From positions 620,001 to 684,000 of the forward strand of contig NZ_JASSYX010000003.1 of assembly GCF_030244015.1 (NCBI RefSeq): a stretch of 64,000 bases of DNA, read 5' to 3'. The first letter of the stretch is position 1. Every line of letters starts with the position of its first letter. Below the pieces are notes generated by a model, which was given only the letters and a program-made list of their open reading frames with translations, had not been told where the DNA came from and ran no database searches. Shown one piece after another: positions 43,742 through 53,042 of this stretch. The translations under genes and the position numbers were made by a program. Source of the stretch: Pedobacter ginsengisoli. GTDB taxonomy: Bacteria; Bacteroidota; Bacteroidia; Sphingobacteriales; Sphingobacteriaceae.

Positions 43742-44836
43742 TTATTTTACTTCAGGAATGACCCCTTCTGATATAAGCTTTTTAAACATGCGGAAAAACA
43801 TTTCTCTTGTCTCCACATATTCATTGAAGCCAGATCTTCGTGCTTTGGAACCGTCAGCAAAGAAATCATAATCCCACGAAAATACCCCGTCGGCAAAGCC
43901 CCAGGAAGAAACCTCCCCATAACTATGTTTCTTCAAGCTGTATTTTTCCTGGATATCCTGCCAGAGGCCTCCCTTATCGGCCATTACACTTTGCAGCGAC
44001 ATATGAAGCGGTGGCGCAACTTCGAGTTTGAAAAAACCGGCAATGTCTGGCCACATTTCATTCCATCGGAAGAGGTCGCCATTGGTAATGTTGAAAGCCT
44101 GGTTTGCTCCTTGCGGCTGGGTGGCCGCCCATACAGTTGCTTTGGCTAGCAGTTCTCCGTCTGTCATTTCCATAATCTTGTCCCAGGCTCCGGGTTTTCC
44201 GGGAAAGCGAAGTGGGATACCGAGTTCTTTTGATATAGAGGCATACACCGCTATGGCGGTCACCAAATTCATAGGGTTGCCAAGCGCCGTGCCTCCAACG
44301 ACGGAAGGACGGATCGCCGACCATGTCCAGCTTTTGCCCTTTTGCAGTTTTTCAAGAAATTGCTGTTGATCTACATTGAACTCTGGCGGCATATGTCCAG
44401 GATCTGATTCCTTAGCAGGTGTTTTAAAAGGCCCAAGATGAGCACCGTAAACTTTATAGCCCTGCATGAGGCTGACGTGCACTAATTTTTTTGCAATGGG
44501 CTCGATCACTTCAACCACATTGACCAGCATGGCCAGGTTTGGAGCTACCATTTCTGCCCAGCCCGGACGATCCTGGAATGCCGCATAAAAAATATGGGTA
44601 ACATTGGTTAAATGCGCTAGCTTACTCCTCGTATCTGTGCCATCCAGCAAGTCTACAGATATAAATTTTAAATGCCCGCAGTCTTGTCCGCCTCGTCTTG
44701 AAAGTCCGACAATGTTCCAGTCGCCCAATTCAACCAGGTGCTCAATAAGCGTACTGCCAATTACTCCATTGGCACCTACGACCAGAGCGGTTTTTAAAGA
44801 TGCGGTCTGTTCAGGCTTAACAACTGTTGTTTTCAT
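43742..44836 (-). CDS. PRISE-like NAD(P)-dependent reductase (SDR superfamily)
   Basis: This 364-residue short-chain dehydrogenase/reductase has the Rossmann motif GANGVIG at 21-27 and the GLSRRGG block of the PRISE (progesterone 5-beta-reductase/iridoid synthase-like) subfamily. Also typical are SLMQGYKVYGAHLGP (the Lys and Tyr of the unusual active site), PPEFNVDQQ, and SAIRPSVVGG. PRISE enzymes reduce the C=C bond of enones; in plants they act on steroids and iridoids. The bacterial substrate is unknown. It is divergent from an AraC-type regulator gene 81 bp away, which probably controls it. Confidence 0.9.
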   Translation of the reverse strand: MKTTVVKPEQTASLKTALVVGANGVIGSTLIEHLVELGDWNIVGLSRRGGQDCGHLKFISVDLLDGTDTRSKLAHLTNVTHIFYAAFQDRPGWAEMVAPNLAMLVNVVEVIEPIAKKLVHVSLMQGYKVYGAHLGPFKTPAKESDPGHMPPEFNVDQQQFLEKLQKGKSWTWSAIRPSVVGGTALGNPMNLVTAIAVYASISKELGIPLRFPGKPGAWDKIMEMTDGELLAKATVWAATQPQGANQAFNITNGDLFRWNEMWPDIAGFFKLEVAPPLHMSLQSVMADKGGLWQDIQEKYSLKKHSYGEVSSWGFADGVFSWDYDFFADGSKARRSGFNEYVETREMFFRMFKKLISEGVIPEVK

Positions 44837-44917
44837 AAATTAAATTTTAATCAAAGCTGGCAATTGCGCGACCATGTTTGTTTGTAAAATCCGGTTAACA
44901 TTTTGTACATAACCACC

Positions 44918-45703
44918 ATGAAGCGTTACCGGCAGTTTAAGCCCATACTCATTTCTGCTTTCGAAGTCGAGCAATGGCATCATCCTGCCCATACCCATAA
45001 TCATTATGAATTAATCTATATTAAAAATGGATCTGGGATCCACCATATCAATAAGTTAACTGTAATTTATCAAGAGGGGGACATCTTCCTCCTCGGCCCC
45101 TCAGAAGAGCATTATTTTGAGATTGAACAAAAGACCAAATTCATTTATCTCAAATTTACTGACCTGTACATGCAGGGGAGCCAGGATGCATGGCATCATC
45201 CCGTAAAAGAATTGGAGTACCTGGTACACAACAGGGAATCGCACCTTTCGGGCTTCAAATTAACCGCTAACGACCAGCTTCTCACAGCTCAAATCTTTAA
45301 CGTGATCGAATTGATGAAGCTGGATCCCCTGCTCAACGAGAGGCTGATCTGGCAGCAGCTGATCTCACTCTCCGTAATTTTAAAGCGAAACCTGTTCTGT
45401 ACAATGCCGGATCAAATTGGCGAAAACAAAATGGAAGCGATGTTCAGCTATATCCACGAGAATATTTATACACCTGAAAGACTGAGATCAGCAGTTATGG
45501 CAGCAGATTTTAACACCACCATCAATTATATCGGCCGTTATTTCAAACGAAATGCTGGTGTAAGTCTTCGTTCTTATATTAAAAGCTACAGGCATACGTT
45601 GATATCGAAACGCATGCAAGCCGGAAATTACAGTTTGAAACAAATCGCTGCGGAATTTGGATTGGCAGACGAAAGCCATGTTCATAAGTTAATGAGGCAA
45701 TAA
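44918..45703 (+). CDS. AraC-family transcriptional regulator, slightly short at the C-terminus
   Basis: From ATG at 44918 the protein is 261 residues. Residues about 15-90 form the cupin sensing domain (HPAHTHNHYELIYIKNGSG), and the C-terminal 90 residues the AraC DNA-binding domain with two helix-turn-helix motifs (FNTTINYIGRYFKRNAGV and LKQIAAEFGLADESHVHKL). It ends MRQ directly after the recognition helix, about 15 residues earlier than usual (the F..G..P..YR end is missing). The reading after the stop does not obviously continue the family. TTG at 44903 is a weaker alternative start. Divergent orientation suggests it regulates the PRISE-like reductase. Confidence 0.87.
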   Translation: MKRYRQFKPILISAFEVEQWHHPAHTHNHYELIYIKNGSGIHHINKLTVIYQEGDIFLLGPSEEHYFEIEQKTKFIYLKFTDLYMQGSQDAWHHPVKELEYLVHNRESHLSGFKLTANDQLLTAQIFNVIELMKLDPLLNERLIWQQLISLSVILKRNLFCTMPDQIGENKMEAMFSYIHENIYTPERLRSAVMAADFNTTINYIGRYFKRNAGVSLRSYIKSYRHTLISKRMQAGNYSLKQIAAEFGLADESHVHKLMRQ

Positions 45704-45704
45704 A

Positions 45705-45740
45705 AAAAGAGGCAAACTTTCGCCTGCCCCTTTTCACCTT
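45705..45740. terminator. Probable terminator behind the AraC gene
   Basis: Just after the AraC stop, AAAAGAGGC pairs with GCCCCTTTT with one mismatch, and a run of T follows. It lies between convergent genes (AraC and GIN protein) and may serve both strands. Confidence 0.5.
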
Positions 45741-45760
45741 CCCTAATCTTTTGATTCGTA

Positions 45761-46357
45761 TTATTTTGTTGCTGCTGCAGTCAATGAATCTATTGTCACA
45801 AATGGACTTTCGGTATTTGTTTTCAGGCTAACAAAATTATCAAGCTTTACGTTTCTCATGTTGCTGGCAATCAAAGTATGCTGACTTGTTGCTCCACTCA
45901 TTTTTAAAACCGCATCTTCCCTGACTATTGTATATAAATCCCCCACCTTTGCGTCAACTTTTACTTTTGCGTTCTGACTTAAAAACAATTGCAGGTATTT
46001 TATGTCGAATTTGCGTTCTGTAACTACAACTGCACTTCCGGCCGCTTCGATCCGCTGCAGGTCCTTTACCGAGATTCTGATGGTTACCTGACTGCTTTCC
46101 ATCGTGTTGATGTATAAGGTCTGCCCTTTGCTGATCAACGAAGTTTTTTCAGGATTAAAGTACTCATCTACGAATACTCCCTCTTTTTCACTTTGTGTCA
46201 AAATGACTTTTACATTTCCGCTCACCCAGATCTTATTGAAACTTTTTGTTACTGTTGCAATTTTAATGACCGGTGCGGCGAATGTGGCCATTGCTGAGGA
46301 AGTTAATACGATTGCAGTTAATGCTGTGGCGAATACTATTTTTGTAAGAGTTTTCAT
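45761..46357 (-). CDS. GIN domain (DUF2807) exported protein
   Basis: This 198-residue protein has a signal peptide (about 1-28, ending TFAAP) and one head-GIN-type domain of short right-handed beta-helix repeats (FNKIWVSGNVKVILTQSEKE, IEAAGSAVVVTE, LQLFLSQNAKVKVDAKVGDL). GIN proteins are widespread exported proteins of Bacteroidota, thought to bind or adhere to polymers; no enzyme activity is known to me. The 172-bp upstream gap carries a 14-bp palindrome (46497-46510). Confidence 0.85.
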   Translation of the reverse strand: MKTLTKIVFATALTAIVLTSSAMATFAAPVIKIATVTKSFNKIWVSGNVKVILTQSEKEGVFVDEYFNPEKTSLISKGQTLYINTMESSQVTIRISVKDLQRIEAAGSAVVVTERKFDIKYLQLFLSQNAKVKVDAKVGDLYTIVREDAVLKMSGATSQHTLIASNMRNVKLDNFVSLKTNTESPFVTIDSLTAAATK

Positions 46358-46529
46358 GATTTTTATGTTTTAAGGTTTCTTTGTTTTTTATTATTGAGAC
46401 ACCTTCAACCTTAAAACGTTTCAGCGGTTTTTGCCCTATTATACCATCCTGACCTAACTCACGACCAACTCCCTGAAATTTTCGACCAACGCCCGTAATG
46501 TTTAAACATTAAAATAAAATCAGCACTCC

Positions 46530-47510
46530 TTATAAGCTGATCTTAATGCCTGCATTCAGTCCCAGACCACCTATATTGATATATGACCGCAGGTCATCCG
46601 ACGGTTTATCGGGATCATAGCCTGCGCTGCCCTTCACATTCATAGAAGAGTTGATGGTCTTATGGTAATTTACATTCCGGTCTCCCGCACTTTGCTCCTC
46701 GAGCGTAAGTTGTCTAGATCCTACTGCAGTATTGGTTGCATTTACCACTACTGTAGCTGTACCGTCGTATTTTTTTAATTCTTTGTCCTTTCCGCCAACT
46801 GACACGTTGTGGTATTCAACTTCAGCGAAAAGGCTGATCTTATTGCCCGCCTTGTAATCCAATCCCAAGGCGCTCTGAAAGCCTATCGTAGCTTTTGGAT
46901 TGATGCGTTCCTCTCTCTCCAGCACCAGGTTAGTACGTGTTCCTGCTGGAGATACTATGCCCTGCGATGCCGCTACCTGCCCGGTCTGGTCATTTACAGA
47001 AGTATTGATCTGCAAGTATCCCGAGAAAGGCACAATGACCCCGATTTTACTATATGGCTGGAATTTTCCGGCTGTTGGGATACGAAATACAACGGCGGGC
47101 GCAAGATCAAAGGCCCTGACCTTTCCGATCGCATGTACATTTAGTACTGTCTTCCCGTTATTGATCACGGTTTGTTTCATCATGTCCTGTTCCGCGCTAT
47201 TGAAATAATTTACACCAAGTTCGAGGCCAATAATACGGTTAAACTGATAACCCCCTATAAGTCCTGCTTTGAAGCCCTGCCCAAATGAGCCTGTCAAAGT
47301 TGTTTCTGATGTAGTTGTGCTGGTATTTGCACCCGTTCCGGTGATCGTAGTTGTCTTATCCCGGGCGAGCTGCCCATTTATTGAAGGGAATTCCACGGGC
47401 GTTACTTTTATAAAATAACCCCCAGTAGGTTTAATGTAAAAGCCCTTTTCCTGAGCAAATACACCTGAGACAGCAGCTAATAAGATTACAGATGAGATTA
47501 ACTTTTTCAT
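46530..47510 (-). CDS. Outer-membrane beta-barrel protein
   Basis: This 326-residue protein has a signal peptide (about 1-19, ending VFAQE) and alternating hydrophobic/polar strands with aromatic girdles, as in small porin-like barrels (GFYIKPTGGYFIKVTP, FKAGLIGGYQFNRIIGLELG, FQPYSKIGVIVPFSGYLQIN). It ends INIGGLGLNAGIKISL, with the typical final barrel strand. The family resembles outer-membrane beta-barrel domain proteins of Bacteroidota. The Thr/Ser-rich insert near residue 50-70 is probably a surface loop. It is divergent from the nitroreductase gene. Confidence 0.8.
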   Translation of the reverse strand: MKKLISSVILLAAVSGVFAQEKGFYIKPTGGYFIKVTPVEFPSINGQLARDKTTTITGTGANTSTTTSETTLTGSFGQGFKAGLIGGYQFNRIIGLELGVNYFNSAEQDMMKQTVINNGKTVLNVHAIGKVRAFDLAPAVVFRIPTAGKFQPYSKIGVIVPFSGYLQINTSVNDQTGQVAASQGIVSPAGTRTNLVLEREERINPKATIGFQSALGLDYKAGNKISLFAEVEYHNVSVGGKDKELKKYDGTATVVVNATNTAVGSRQLTLEEQSAGDRNVNYHKTINSSMNVKGSAGYDPDKPSDDLRSYINIGGLGLNAGIKISL

Positions 47511-47647
47511 GGGTATTATACTTTAATGTCCAAGCAAACACGATTGATCTATGCCTGCATAATACTAACGACTCAGACCAGGAATAGTTTGCTATCATTT
47601 TAAAGTCATAAGCGGTGATTTAGTTCTTCTATGTAAAGTAACATATT

Positions 47648-47655
47648 TATATTTG
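47648..47655 (+). promoter_or_regulatory. Candidate -7 box of the nitroreductase gene
   Basis: TATATTTG matches TAnnTTTG and lies about 82 nt before the ATG. The -33 TTG is not clear. It could alternatively be chance in this AT-rich divergent gap. Confidence 0.35.
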
Positions 47656-47737
47656 CTAACACTGTTATTTTTACAGCAATAGTTAACTAACAGTCTAAAT
47701 CACAAGAGATTAAAAACAAAAACTTAAAAAAGAGATT

Positions 47738-48370
47738 ATGAGTACAATAGATGCCTTAAAATGGCGGTATGCTACAAAGAAAATGAATGGTGAAAAAGTT
47801 TCACAGGATAAAGTAGATCAAATCCTTAATGCAGCACGCCTTGCACCCACCTGCGCAGGCTTACAGCCATTTAAAGTTATCGTGGTGACCGACCCTGAGC
47901 TAAAGGAGAAAATCAAAGCCGTAGCTTACGGACAGCAACAAATTACAGACTGCTCACATTTGCTGATTTTCGCAGCATGGGATAATTATACAGAAGAAAA
48001 AATAAAAAATGTTTATGCCCATGCCAATCGGGAACGCGGACAATCCGAAGCTGAAACAGCTGACTTTGTAAATAAAATAGTAAGCTCATTTGCTGGTAAA
48101 ACTCCTGAAGAAAGCTTTCAGCATGCTGCAAGACAAGCCTATATAGGTTTCGGAGTCGCGATAACGGAAGCTGCATTGTTAAAAGTTGATGCTACTCCTA
48201 TGGAAGGCTTTGAGCCTGAAAAACTGGATGAGTTATTGGGATTGAAAGCGCTTGGGCTGCGTACGACGACCCTGCTTCCTTTAGGGTACAGAGACACGAC
48301 CGGCGACTGGCTGGTAAACCTGAAAAAGGTACGCACACCTTTCGAAGATTTCGCCATAGAATATAACTAA
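47738..48370 (+). CDS. NAD(P)H-dependent nitroreductase-family oxidoreductase
   Basis: This 210-residue flavoprotein resembles NfsB-type nitroreductases, FMN-containing dimers that reduce nitro and quinone compounds. It has an N-terminal RYATKKMNGEKVS segment with the FMN-binding Arg/Lys, LAPTCAGLQPFKVIVV, and the C-terminal LPLGYRD and KKVRTPFEDF blocks. Length is normal. The true substrate is unknown. A strong terminator follows at 48396. Confidence 0.92.
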   Translation: MSTIDALKWRYATKKMNGEKVSQDKVDQILNAARLAPTCAGLQPFKVIVVTDPELKEKIKAVAYGQQQITDCSHLLIFAAWDNYTEEKIKNVYAHANRERGQSEAETADFVNKIVSSFAGKTPEESFQHAARQAYIGFGVAITEAALLKVDATPMEGFEPEKLDELLGLKALGLRTTTLLPLGYRDTTGDWLVNLKKVRTPFEDFAIEYN

Positions 48371-48395
48371 CTTTTTATTTTAGATTTTTATAGGA

Positions 48396-48418
48396 GAAGG
48401 CCGCCAATGGCGGTCTTC
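48396..48418 (+). terminator. Terminator of the nitroreductase gene
   Basis: GAAGGCCGCC and GGCGGTCTTC form a 10-bp stem (one G-U pair) around the 3-nt loop AAT, followed by a T-rich run. Confidence 0.8.
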
Positions 48419-48556
48419 TTTATTCCTTTTCCTGATGATGTAGTTCCTGTCTCCACTATGTCGGGCATATGTATAGTATTTGCAAGGCTTCCCACGTGGA
48501 CATTCTGAAATAATCCTGAGATCACCCGGACATGGTTGAAAAGCCCTGGGGATCAT

Positions 48557-48578
48557 GCAACCCCCTAGCAACCCCCTA
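48557..48578 (+). repeat. Two tandem copies of an 11-bp unit
   Basis: GCAACCCCCTA is repeated exactly twice, directly adjoining. It lies in the intergenic region before the MG2/plug-like gene. Confidence 0.85.
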
Positions 48579-48741
48579 GCGGAGGTCGAGAAGAAATCAT
48601 GAAGGTATAACAACATATAAGAAACATAGCGAAGATCTGACAAACTGATCAAATGTCAAAAAATGTTAAAGATGTGATTGGTTAACCTACTCCACACATA
48701 AATGAATATATTAGCGTGATTAACAATACACATTCATTTTG

Positions 48742-51465
48742 ATGAGATATTTACACTTCATACTTGCCTTTATATTATTATCCGCCGGGCTGCGGTTTTC
48801 AGCCCAAGCGCAGCAGGACAGTGTTGTTCTGGACAACATCATTAACAAATCCAAAAAAAATACTGATCAGCGTCCTGTTGAAAAAGTCTATCTCCATTTC
48901 GACAAGCCTTATTACACAGTTGCAGACACCATTTGGTTCAAAGCATACCTGACCATGGACCTGAATCTGCCATCACAGCTGAGTAAAATTGTCTACGTTG
49001 ATGTGATAAATACCCGTGATTCATTGGTCCAAACGGTAAAATTACAGGTGACCGATGGCGTCGCCAGCGGAAATATCCCGCTTACCAAAGGCACCTATCA
49101 ACAGGGAAATTATTATTTCAAAGCTTATACCTTGTGGATGGCCAACTTTGACCCGTCTTATTTCTTTACCAAGACCATACCCGTCGGAGAAGCCATAGAC
49201 AAGCAGCTGGTCACTCATTTTAGCTATAAAAATAACCAGACGGATAAAAGCCAGGTGATAGATGCAGTAATTCAGTTTAAAAACAATGACAATGCTGTTA
49301 TCGCAAACAAAACCGTTAATTGGCAGGTGACTTCAAACTTTGATGTCGTAAGCAAAGGAAAAGGAACTACTGATCAGAATGGCATCTTAAAAATTAAGAT
49401 TGACCCGCGTAAAAACGACCCGATAACCAGGGGTGAGCTTAAAACTGAACTCATCATGGCTGAAAATGACATATTGACTTCCACTTTTAAGCTGACTCCT
49501 TCAAAAAGCACCTTTGACGTTCAGTTCTTTCCGGAAGGCGGCGATCTGATCAGCGGGGTAGCTACAAGGGTCGGATTTAAAGCAATAAATTCACGGGGCC
49601 TGGGTGCAGACATTAAAGGTACCATAACGGACAACTCAGGAACCAGCATCACAACTTTCAATTCCACCCATCTGGGAATGGGTTCTTTTTACCTGAATGC
49701 TGATGCCTCAAAAAGCTATAAGGCCAATGTTACTTTTAAAGATGGTTCTGTAAAGAGTTTTGATCTGCCAAAACCCCTTGCTTCCAGTGCAACTATTCAG
49801 GTTAACAATGCAGATCCTCTGGCATTAAATATTAAAATACTGGCCAACGAAACTTATTTTGCAGCCAATACCGGTAAAACCATGTTTCTGGTGGGCACCA
49901 GCGGAGGGATCATTTGCTATGCTGCAAAAACTAAACTCAACAACCAGCTCACCAATGCCAAAATACCGAAAGACAAGTTCCCTTCGGGCATTATGCAGAT
50001 CACGTTATTTTCTGAGAGCGGGGAGCCAATAGCAGAGCGGCTGGCGTTCAACAATACGCCTTCGCCTTTGAAGGTATCTTTAAAGACCGACCTGCCGGCT
50101 TATAAACCCAGGCAAAAAGTAAAATTGACTGTTAGCGCAAAAGACGCGACGGCTCCTTTGGAAGGCAACTTTTCGGTCTCAGTTACAGATGAACAAAAGG
50201 TACCTGTAAATGAGGATTCGGAGATCACGATCCTGAGTTCATTGCTGCTGACCTCAGAGCTCAAAGGCTATGTGGAAAAACCCAACTACTATTTTAACAA
50301 GCAAGACGAAAAAAAACTTGCTGCATTAGATCTGCTGATGCTGACGCAAGGATACCGCAGGTTCAATTATAAAGATGTCATGGCTGGTAATTTTGCGCCC
50401 GTGAAACTTTTGCCTGAGCAGGATATGCGCATTTCGGGCACGCTGAGAGATCGTACAGGGATGCCTGTAAAAAAAGGGGCGCTACGACTAACGGTCACCG
50501 GTACGAGGATTGCTTCTGAAGCGATAACAAGCCCCGCCGGCGCTTTTGTTTTCCCAAATCTTGTTGTCCCGGACTCATCTGAGGTAGTGATCAATGCCAA
50601 ATATTCGGCTAAAGGTTCCAGCCTGATGATTCTTCTGGATGGACAACCGGGTCCGCCGCTTACTAAAAACGACAATACCGTTGATGAAATTGTAAACATC
50701 GACAGCGCGCTGGCGCCATATCTGGCCAACAGCAAAAAGCAGTACAGCTATCTCAGAACACTGAAAGAGGTAAAAATAGAAGGTGCTAAAATAAAAAGGC
50801 CAAGCCATGCCGATCATCCTTCTCTGAGTGGTTTGAGCAATATCAGCGGACGCACGATAGACGGCGAGCAATTCAAAGGATGTCCTAATTTTGCCATTTG
50901 CCTTCAGGGGCAGGCTGCAGGCCTCACTTTTTTTGAAAACAACTTTTATGTGACGCGCGATTACAACGCAGGAAGCAGGGTACCTGTACAAATCTTTCTG
51001 AATGCAAGCCCGATTGATTTTTTCGGCCTCACTACTGTAATGCCTGATGAAATTGAATCTGTTGAAATATTTTTAAAGGATGAGCTGGGCACCATAGACC
51101 GCCAGTACAATACCAAAGGCGTACTTGTGGTCAATACCAAAAAACCGGTCAAAGGAACCAAGATTAGTCTGGCGCAGCTAAAGGAAATGTTGCCGGAGGC
51201 CAATCTGGTTAAATTTAAGCCCAAAGGATTTGCCAAACAGCGTGAGTTCTATTCGCCGAAATATGTAAATCCTGCAAATACTTATAACTTTAATGACCTG
51301 AGGACAACCATCTACTGGAACCCTAAAGTGCTTACCAACGCTACAGGCCCGCTGACTTTGGAATATTACAATGCGGATGGGAACGGAACTTACAGAGCGG
51401 TTATTGAAGGGGTAGACAAAAACGGAAATGTTGCCCGTTATGTCTACCGCTATACGGTTAAATAA
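48742..51465 (+). CDS. MG2 (macroglobulin-like) and TonB-plug-like surface protein
   Basis: This 907-residue exported protein has a signal peptide (about 1-24, ending AQAQQ). An MG2-like domain of the alpha-2-macroglobulin type follows at about 40-150 (VEKVYLHFDKPYYTVADTIWFK), then several more immunoglobulin-like domains. A carboxypeptidase-regulatory-like segment lies at about 555-620 (ISGTLRDRTGMPVKKGALRL). The C-terminal part resembles a TonB receptor plug (SRVPVQIFLNASPIDFF, PDEIESVEIFLKDELGTIDR) but no barrel follows. Such proteins are common near Bacteroidota transporters; their role is unclear. ATG at 48742 is preferred to TTG at 48739. Confidence 0.82.
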   Translation: MRYLHFILAFILLSAGLRFSAQAQQDSVVLDNIINKSKKNTDQRPVEKVYLHFDKPYYTVADTIWFKAYLTMDLNLPSQLSKIVYVDVINTRDSLVQTVKLQVTDGVASGNIPLTKGTYQQGNYYFKAYTLWMANFDPSYFFTKTIPVGEAIDKQLVTHFSYKNNQTDKSQVIDAVIQFKNNDNAVIANKTVNWQVTSNFDVVSKGKGTTDQNGILKIKIDPRKNDPITRGELKTELIMAENDILTSTFKLTPSKSTFDVQFFPEGGDLISGVATRVGFKAINSRGLGADIKGTITDNSGTSITTFNSTHLGMGSFYLNADASKSYKANVTFKDGSVKSFDLPKPLASSATIQVNNADPLALNIKILANETYFAANTGKTMFLVGTSGGIICYAAKTKLNNQLTNAKIPKDKFPSGIMQITLFSESGEPIAERLAFNNTPSPLKVSLKTDLPAYKPRQKVKLTVSAKDATAPLEGNFSVSVTDEQKVPVNEDSEITILSSLLLTSELKGYVEKPNYYFNKQDEKKLAALDLLMLTQGYRRFNYKDVMAGNFAPVKLLPEQDMRISGTLRDRTGMPVKKGALRLTVTGTRIASEAITSPAGAFVFPNLVVPDSSEVVINAKYSAKGSSLMILLDGQPGPPLTKNDNTVDEIVNIDSALAPYLANSKKQYSYLRTLKEVKIEGAKIKRPSHADHPSLSGLSNISGRTIDGEQFKGCPNFAICLQGQAAGLTFFENNFYVTRDYNAGSRVPVQIFLNASPIDFFGLTTVMPDEIESVEIFLKDELGTIDRQYNTKGVLVVNTKKPVKGTKISLAQLKEMLPEANLVKFKPKGFAKQREFYSPKYVNPANTYNFNDLRTTIYWNPKVLTNATGPLTLEYYNADGNGTYRAVIEGVDKNGNVARYVYRYTVK

Positions 51466-51491
51466 CAGGACACTGATTGACTACACTGGTT

Positions 51492-53042
51492 TTAATCAGT
51501 ATCCTTAACCGGCGCTTCGTGCCTGCACTTGACACCATCTTCTGTCATGACCCATTCGGTAAAACCCTGGTGGCTGCCATGACCGCAATCCCAGTAATTG
51601 GGTCCGTTCAGGTACCTGCCAAGCTCTTCGCTGATGTTTAGAAAAGTGCCAACCGGAACCTTCATGGTCAGCTCTACCTCCTGGCCGCGCCATCTGGTAT
51701 CTTTATTGAGCTGGACCATCGGATTAAAATTTATCAGTGAATCGGTCTGCAGAAAATCATAATGTATATTCTGAGCGTTTTTTAAAGCCGTCTGAAAATT
51801 CCTTCCTCTTGATTTAAAGTTCTGACTCAGTGATATCTTACCACTTTCACTTTTCTCTATCCACAACCTGACATTTCTCGGTGCTTTAAATTCATCGTCA
51901 ATGTCAGTAAGTATCTTTCTGCCCCTGTAATTTTCTGCATCTATACTGTAGCGCATGCTATCTTCCCTGCTAAAGAACCGGGTCCGGTCTACTGTCAGTG
52001 TATAAGTTTGATAGGGCTTAAGTTCGCTAACCTGTGAAAATTCTGCTCCTTCTTTAAATTCAGAAGATATTTTTGTGATGTAAAAAATTAATGGTGCCAC
52101 ACCCGCCAGCCAGATGACGAGCAGCACAAATGACAATGTCTTATTGATATCCCTGCTGCTGAATGCAACCCTTACTGAGAACAGTATGAGTGCAATAAGT
52201 GGTATGGCTCCTACCAGGAACGCAGAAACCGCAAGAGGGTTAAAATATTCCTGATTGATGATGTTGAATGGAAAATAATTGGCTACATCAGCATCCCAAA
52301 TGCCCATAAGGGCTATTAAAGTGATGAATAAGCTAATCAGACCAAATGACGCCGCCGCAATGATCAATAAGGCTATCGTTTTAAAAATCGCCTTTCCGGT
52401 TCCTTTAACAAAGTTGCCCACGACATCAAAGAACTCAGCAAGAAATCCTTTTGATTGTTGTACCAGCGGGTCCAGATGAATGTTTGCAAAGCCCCGCAGC
52501 GTTGTTTCCTGACCGCGCATGTTCATTTTTTCAGTTTTGGTTTCTGCCTTAGGGATCATGATCCACAGGATGATATAAGCTAAAACACCGGCACCGCCTA
52601 TGAATAGGGTAAAAAATGTGATTAACCTGATCCAGCGTATATCGATAGCGACATAATGCCCCAGACCTGCACAGACACCGGCAATCATGGCCTGGTCAGT
52701 ATCCCGGTAAAGCTTCTTAACTGGGTTGAAGGCCTGGCTTTGGGTACGGTAATCTTCAGCGGGGTTCTCTTCTTCAGAGGACTCAAAATCTTTCACAGAA
52801 CCCATCTGTCTGATTACTGACTGTACATCAAAAATGCTGACTACCTGCTTTTGCTGCTCAGACAGCATTTCACCAAACATCTCTGCTATCCGGTTTTCGA
52901 TATCTGTTACAATTTCAAAGTCATCAGCGTTTTTTGCGAAATGTTGTTTTACCTCATTCAGATAAACAGTGAGCATTTCGTAGGCATCTTCTTCAATATG
53001 AATGATGGAATTGCCAATATTTATGTTGAGTGTCTTCTTCAT
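51492..53042 (-). CDS. PspC-domain membrane protein
   Basis: This 516-residue protein starts with a conserved helical region (1-90, INIGNSIIHIEEDAYEMLTVYL) seen in Bacteroidota PspC proteins. A PspC domain spans about 107-170 (LYRDTDQAMIAGVCAGLGHYV, then a hydrophobic span ending IILWIMIPKA). Three or four further transmembrane segments follow at about 220-335, and a soluble C-terminus at 340-516. PspC proteins act in envelope-stress responses. The gene begins 1 nt before the end of the upstream PadR-type regulator gene (TAATG overlap), so they form one operon. Confidence 0.9.
   Translation of the reverse strand: MKKTLNINIGNSIIHIEEDAYEMLTVYLNEVKQHFAKNADDFEIVTDIENRIAEMFGEMLSEQQKQVVSIFDVQSVIRQMGSVKDFESSEEENPAEDYRTQSQAFNPVKKLYRDTDQAMIAGVCAGLGHYVAIDIRWIRLITFFTLFIGGAGVLAYIILWIMIPKAETKTEKMNMRGQETTLRGFANIHLDPLVQQSKGFLAEFFDVVGNFVKGTGKAIFKTIALLIIAAASFGLISLFITLIALMGIWDADVANYFPFNIINQEYFNPLAVSAFLVGAIPLIALILFSVRVAFSSRDINKTLSFVLLVIWLAGVAPLIFYITKISSEFKEGAEFSQVSELKPYQTYTLTVDRTRFFSREDSMRYSIDAENYRGRKILTDIDDEFKAPRNVRLWIEKSESGKISLSQNFKSRGRNFQTALKNAQNIHYDFLQTDSLINFNPMVQLNKDTRWRGQEVELTMKVPVGTFLNISEELGRYLNGPNYWDCGHGSHQGFTEWVMTEDGVKCRHEAPVKDTD

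Larger units (their letters stand above)
48371..48738. other. Intergenic region with terminator and short repeats
   Basis: This 368-bp gap holds the nitroreductase terminator (48396-48418), two tandem 11-bp units (48557-48578), and an AT-rich stretch before the next gene. A 90-residue minus-strand frame (48380-48652) runs through part of it. It has a protein-like core (CPRGKPCKYYTYARHSGDRN) but its end reads through the terminator, so I do not call it a gene. Confidence 0.55.

Noticed and set aside
46497..46510. 14-bp palindrome AATGTTTAAACATT between the GIN and barrel genes
   Set aside because: AT-rich, downstream of one gene and far from the other's start; chance is likely, so it is mentioned only in the GIN entry.
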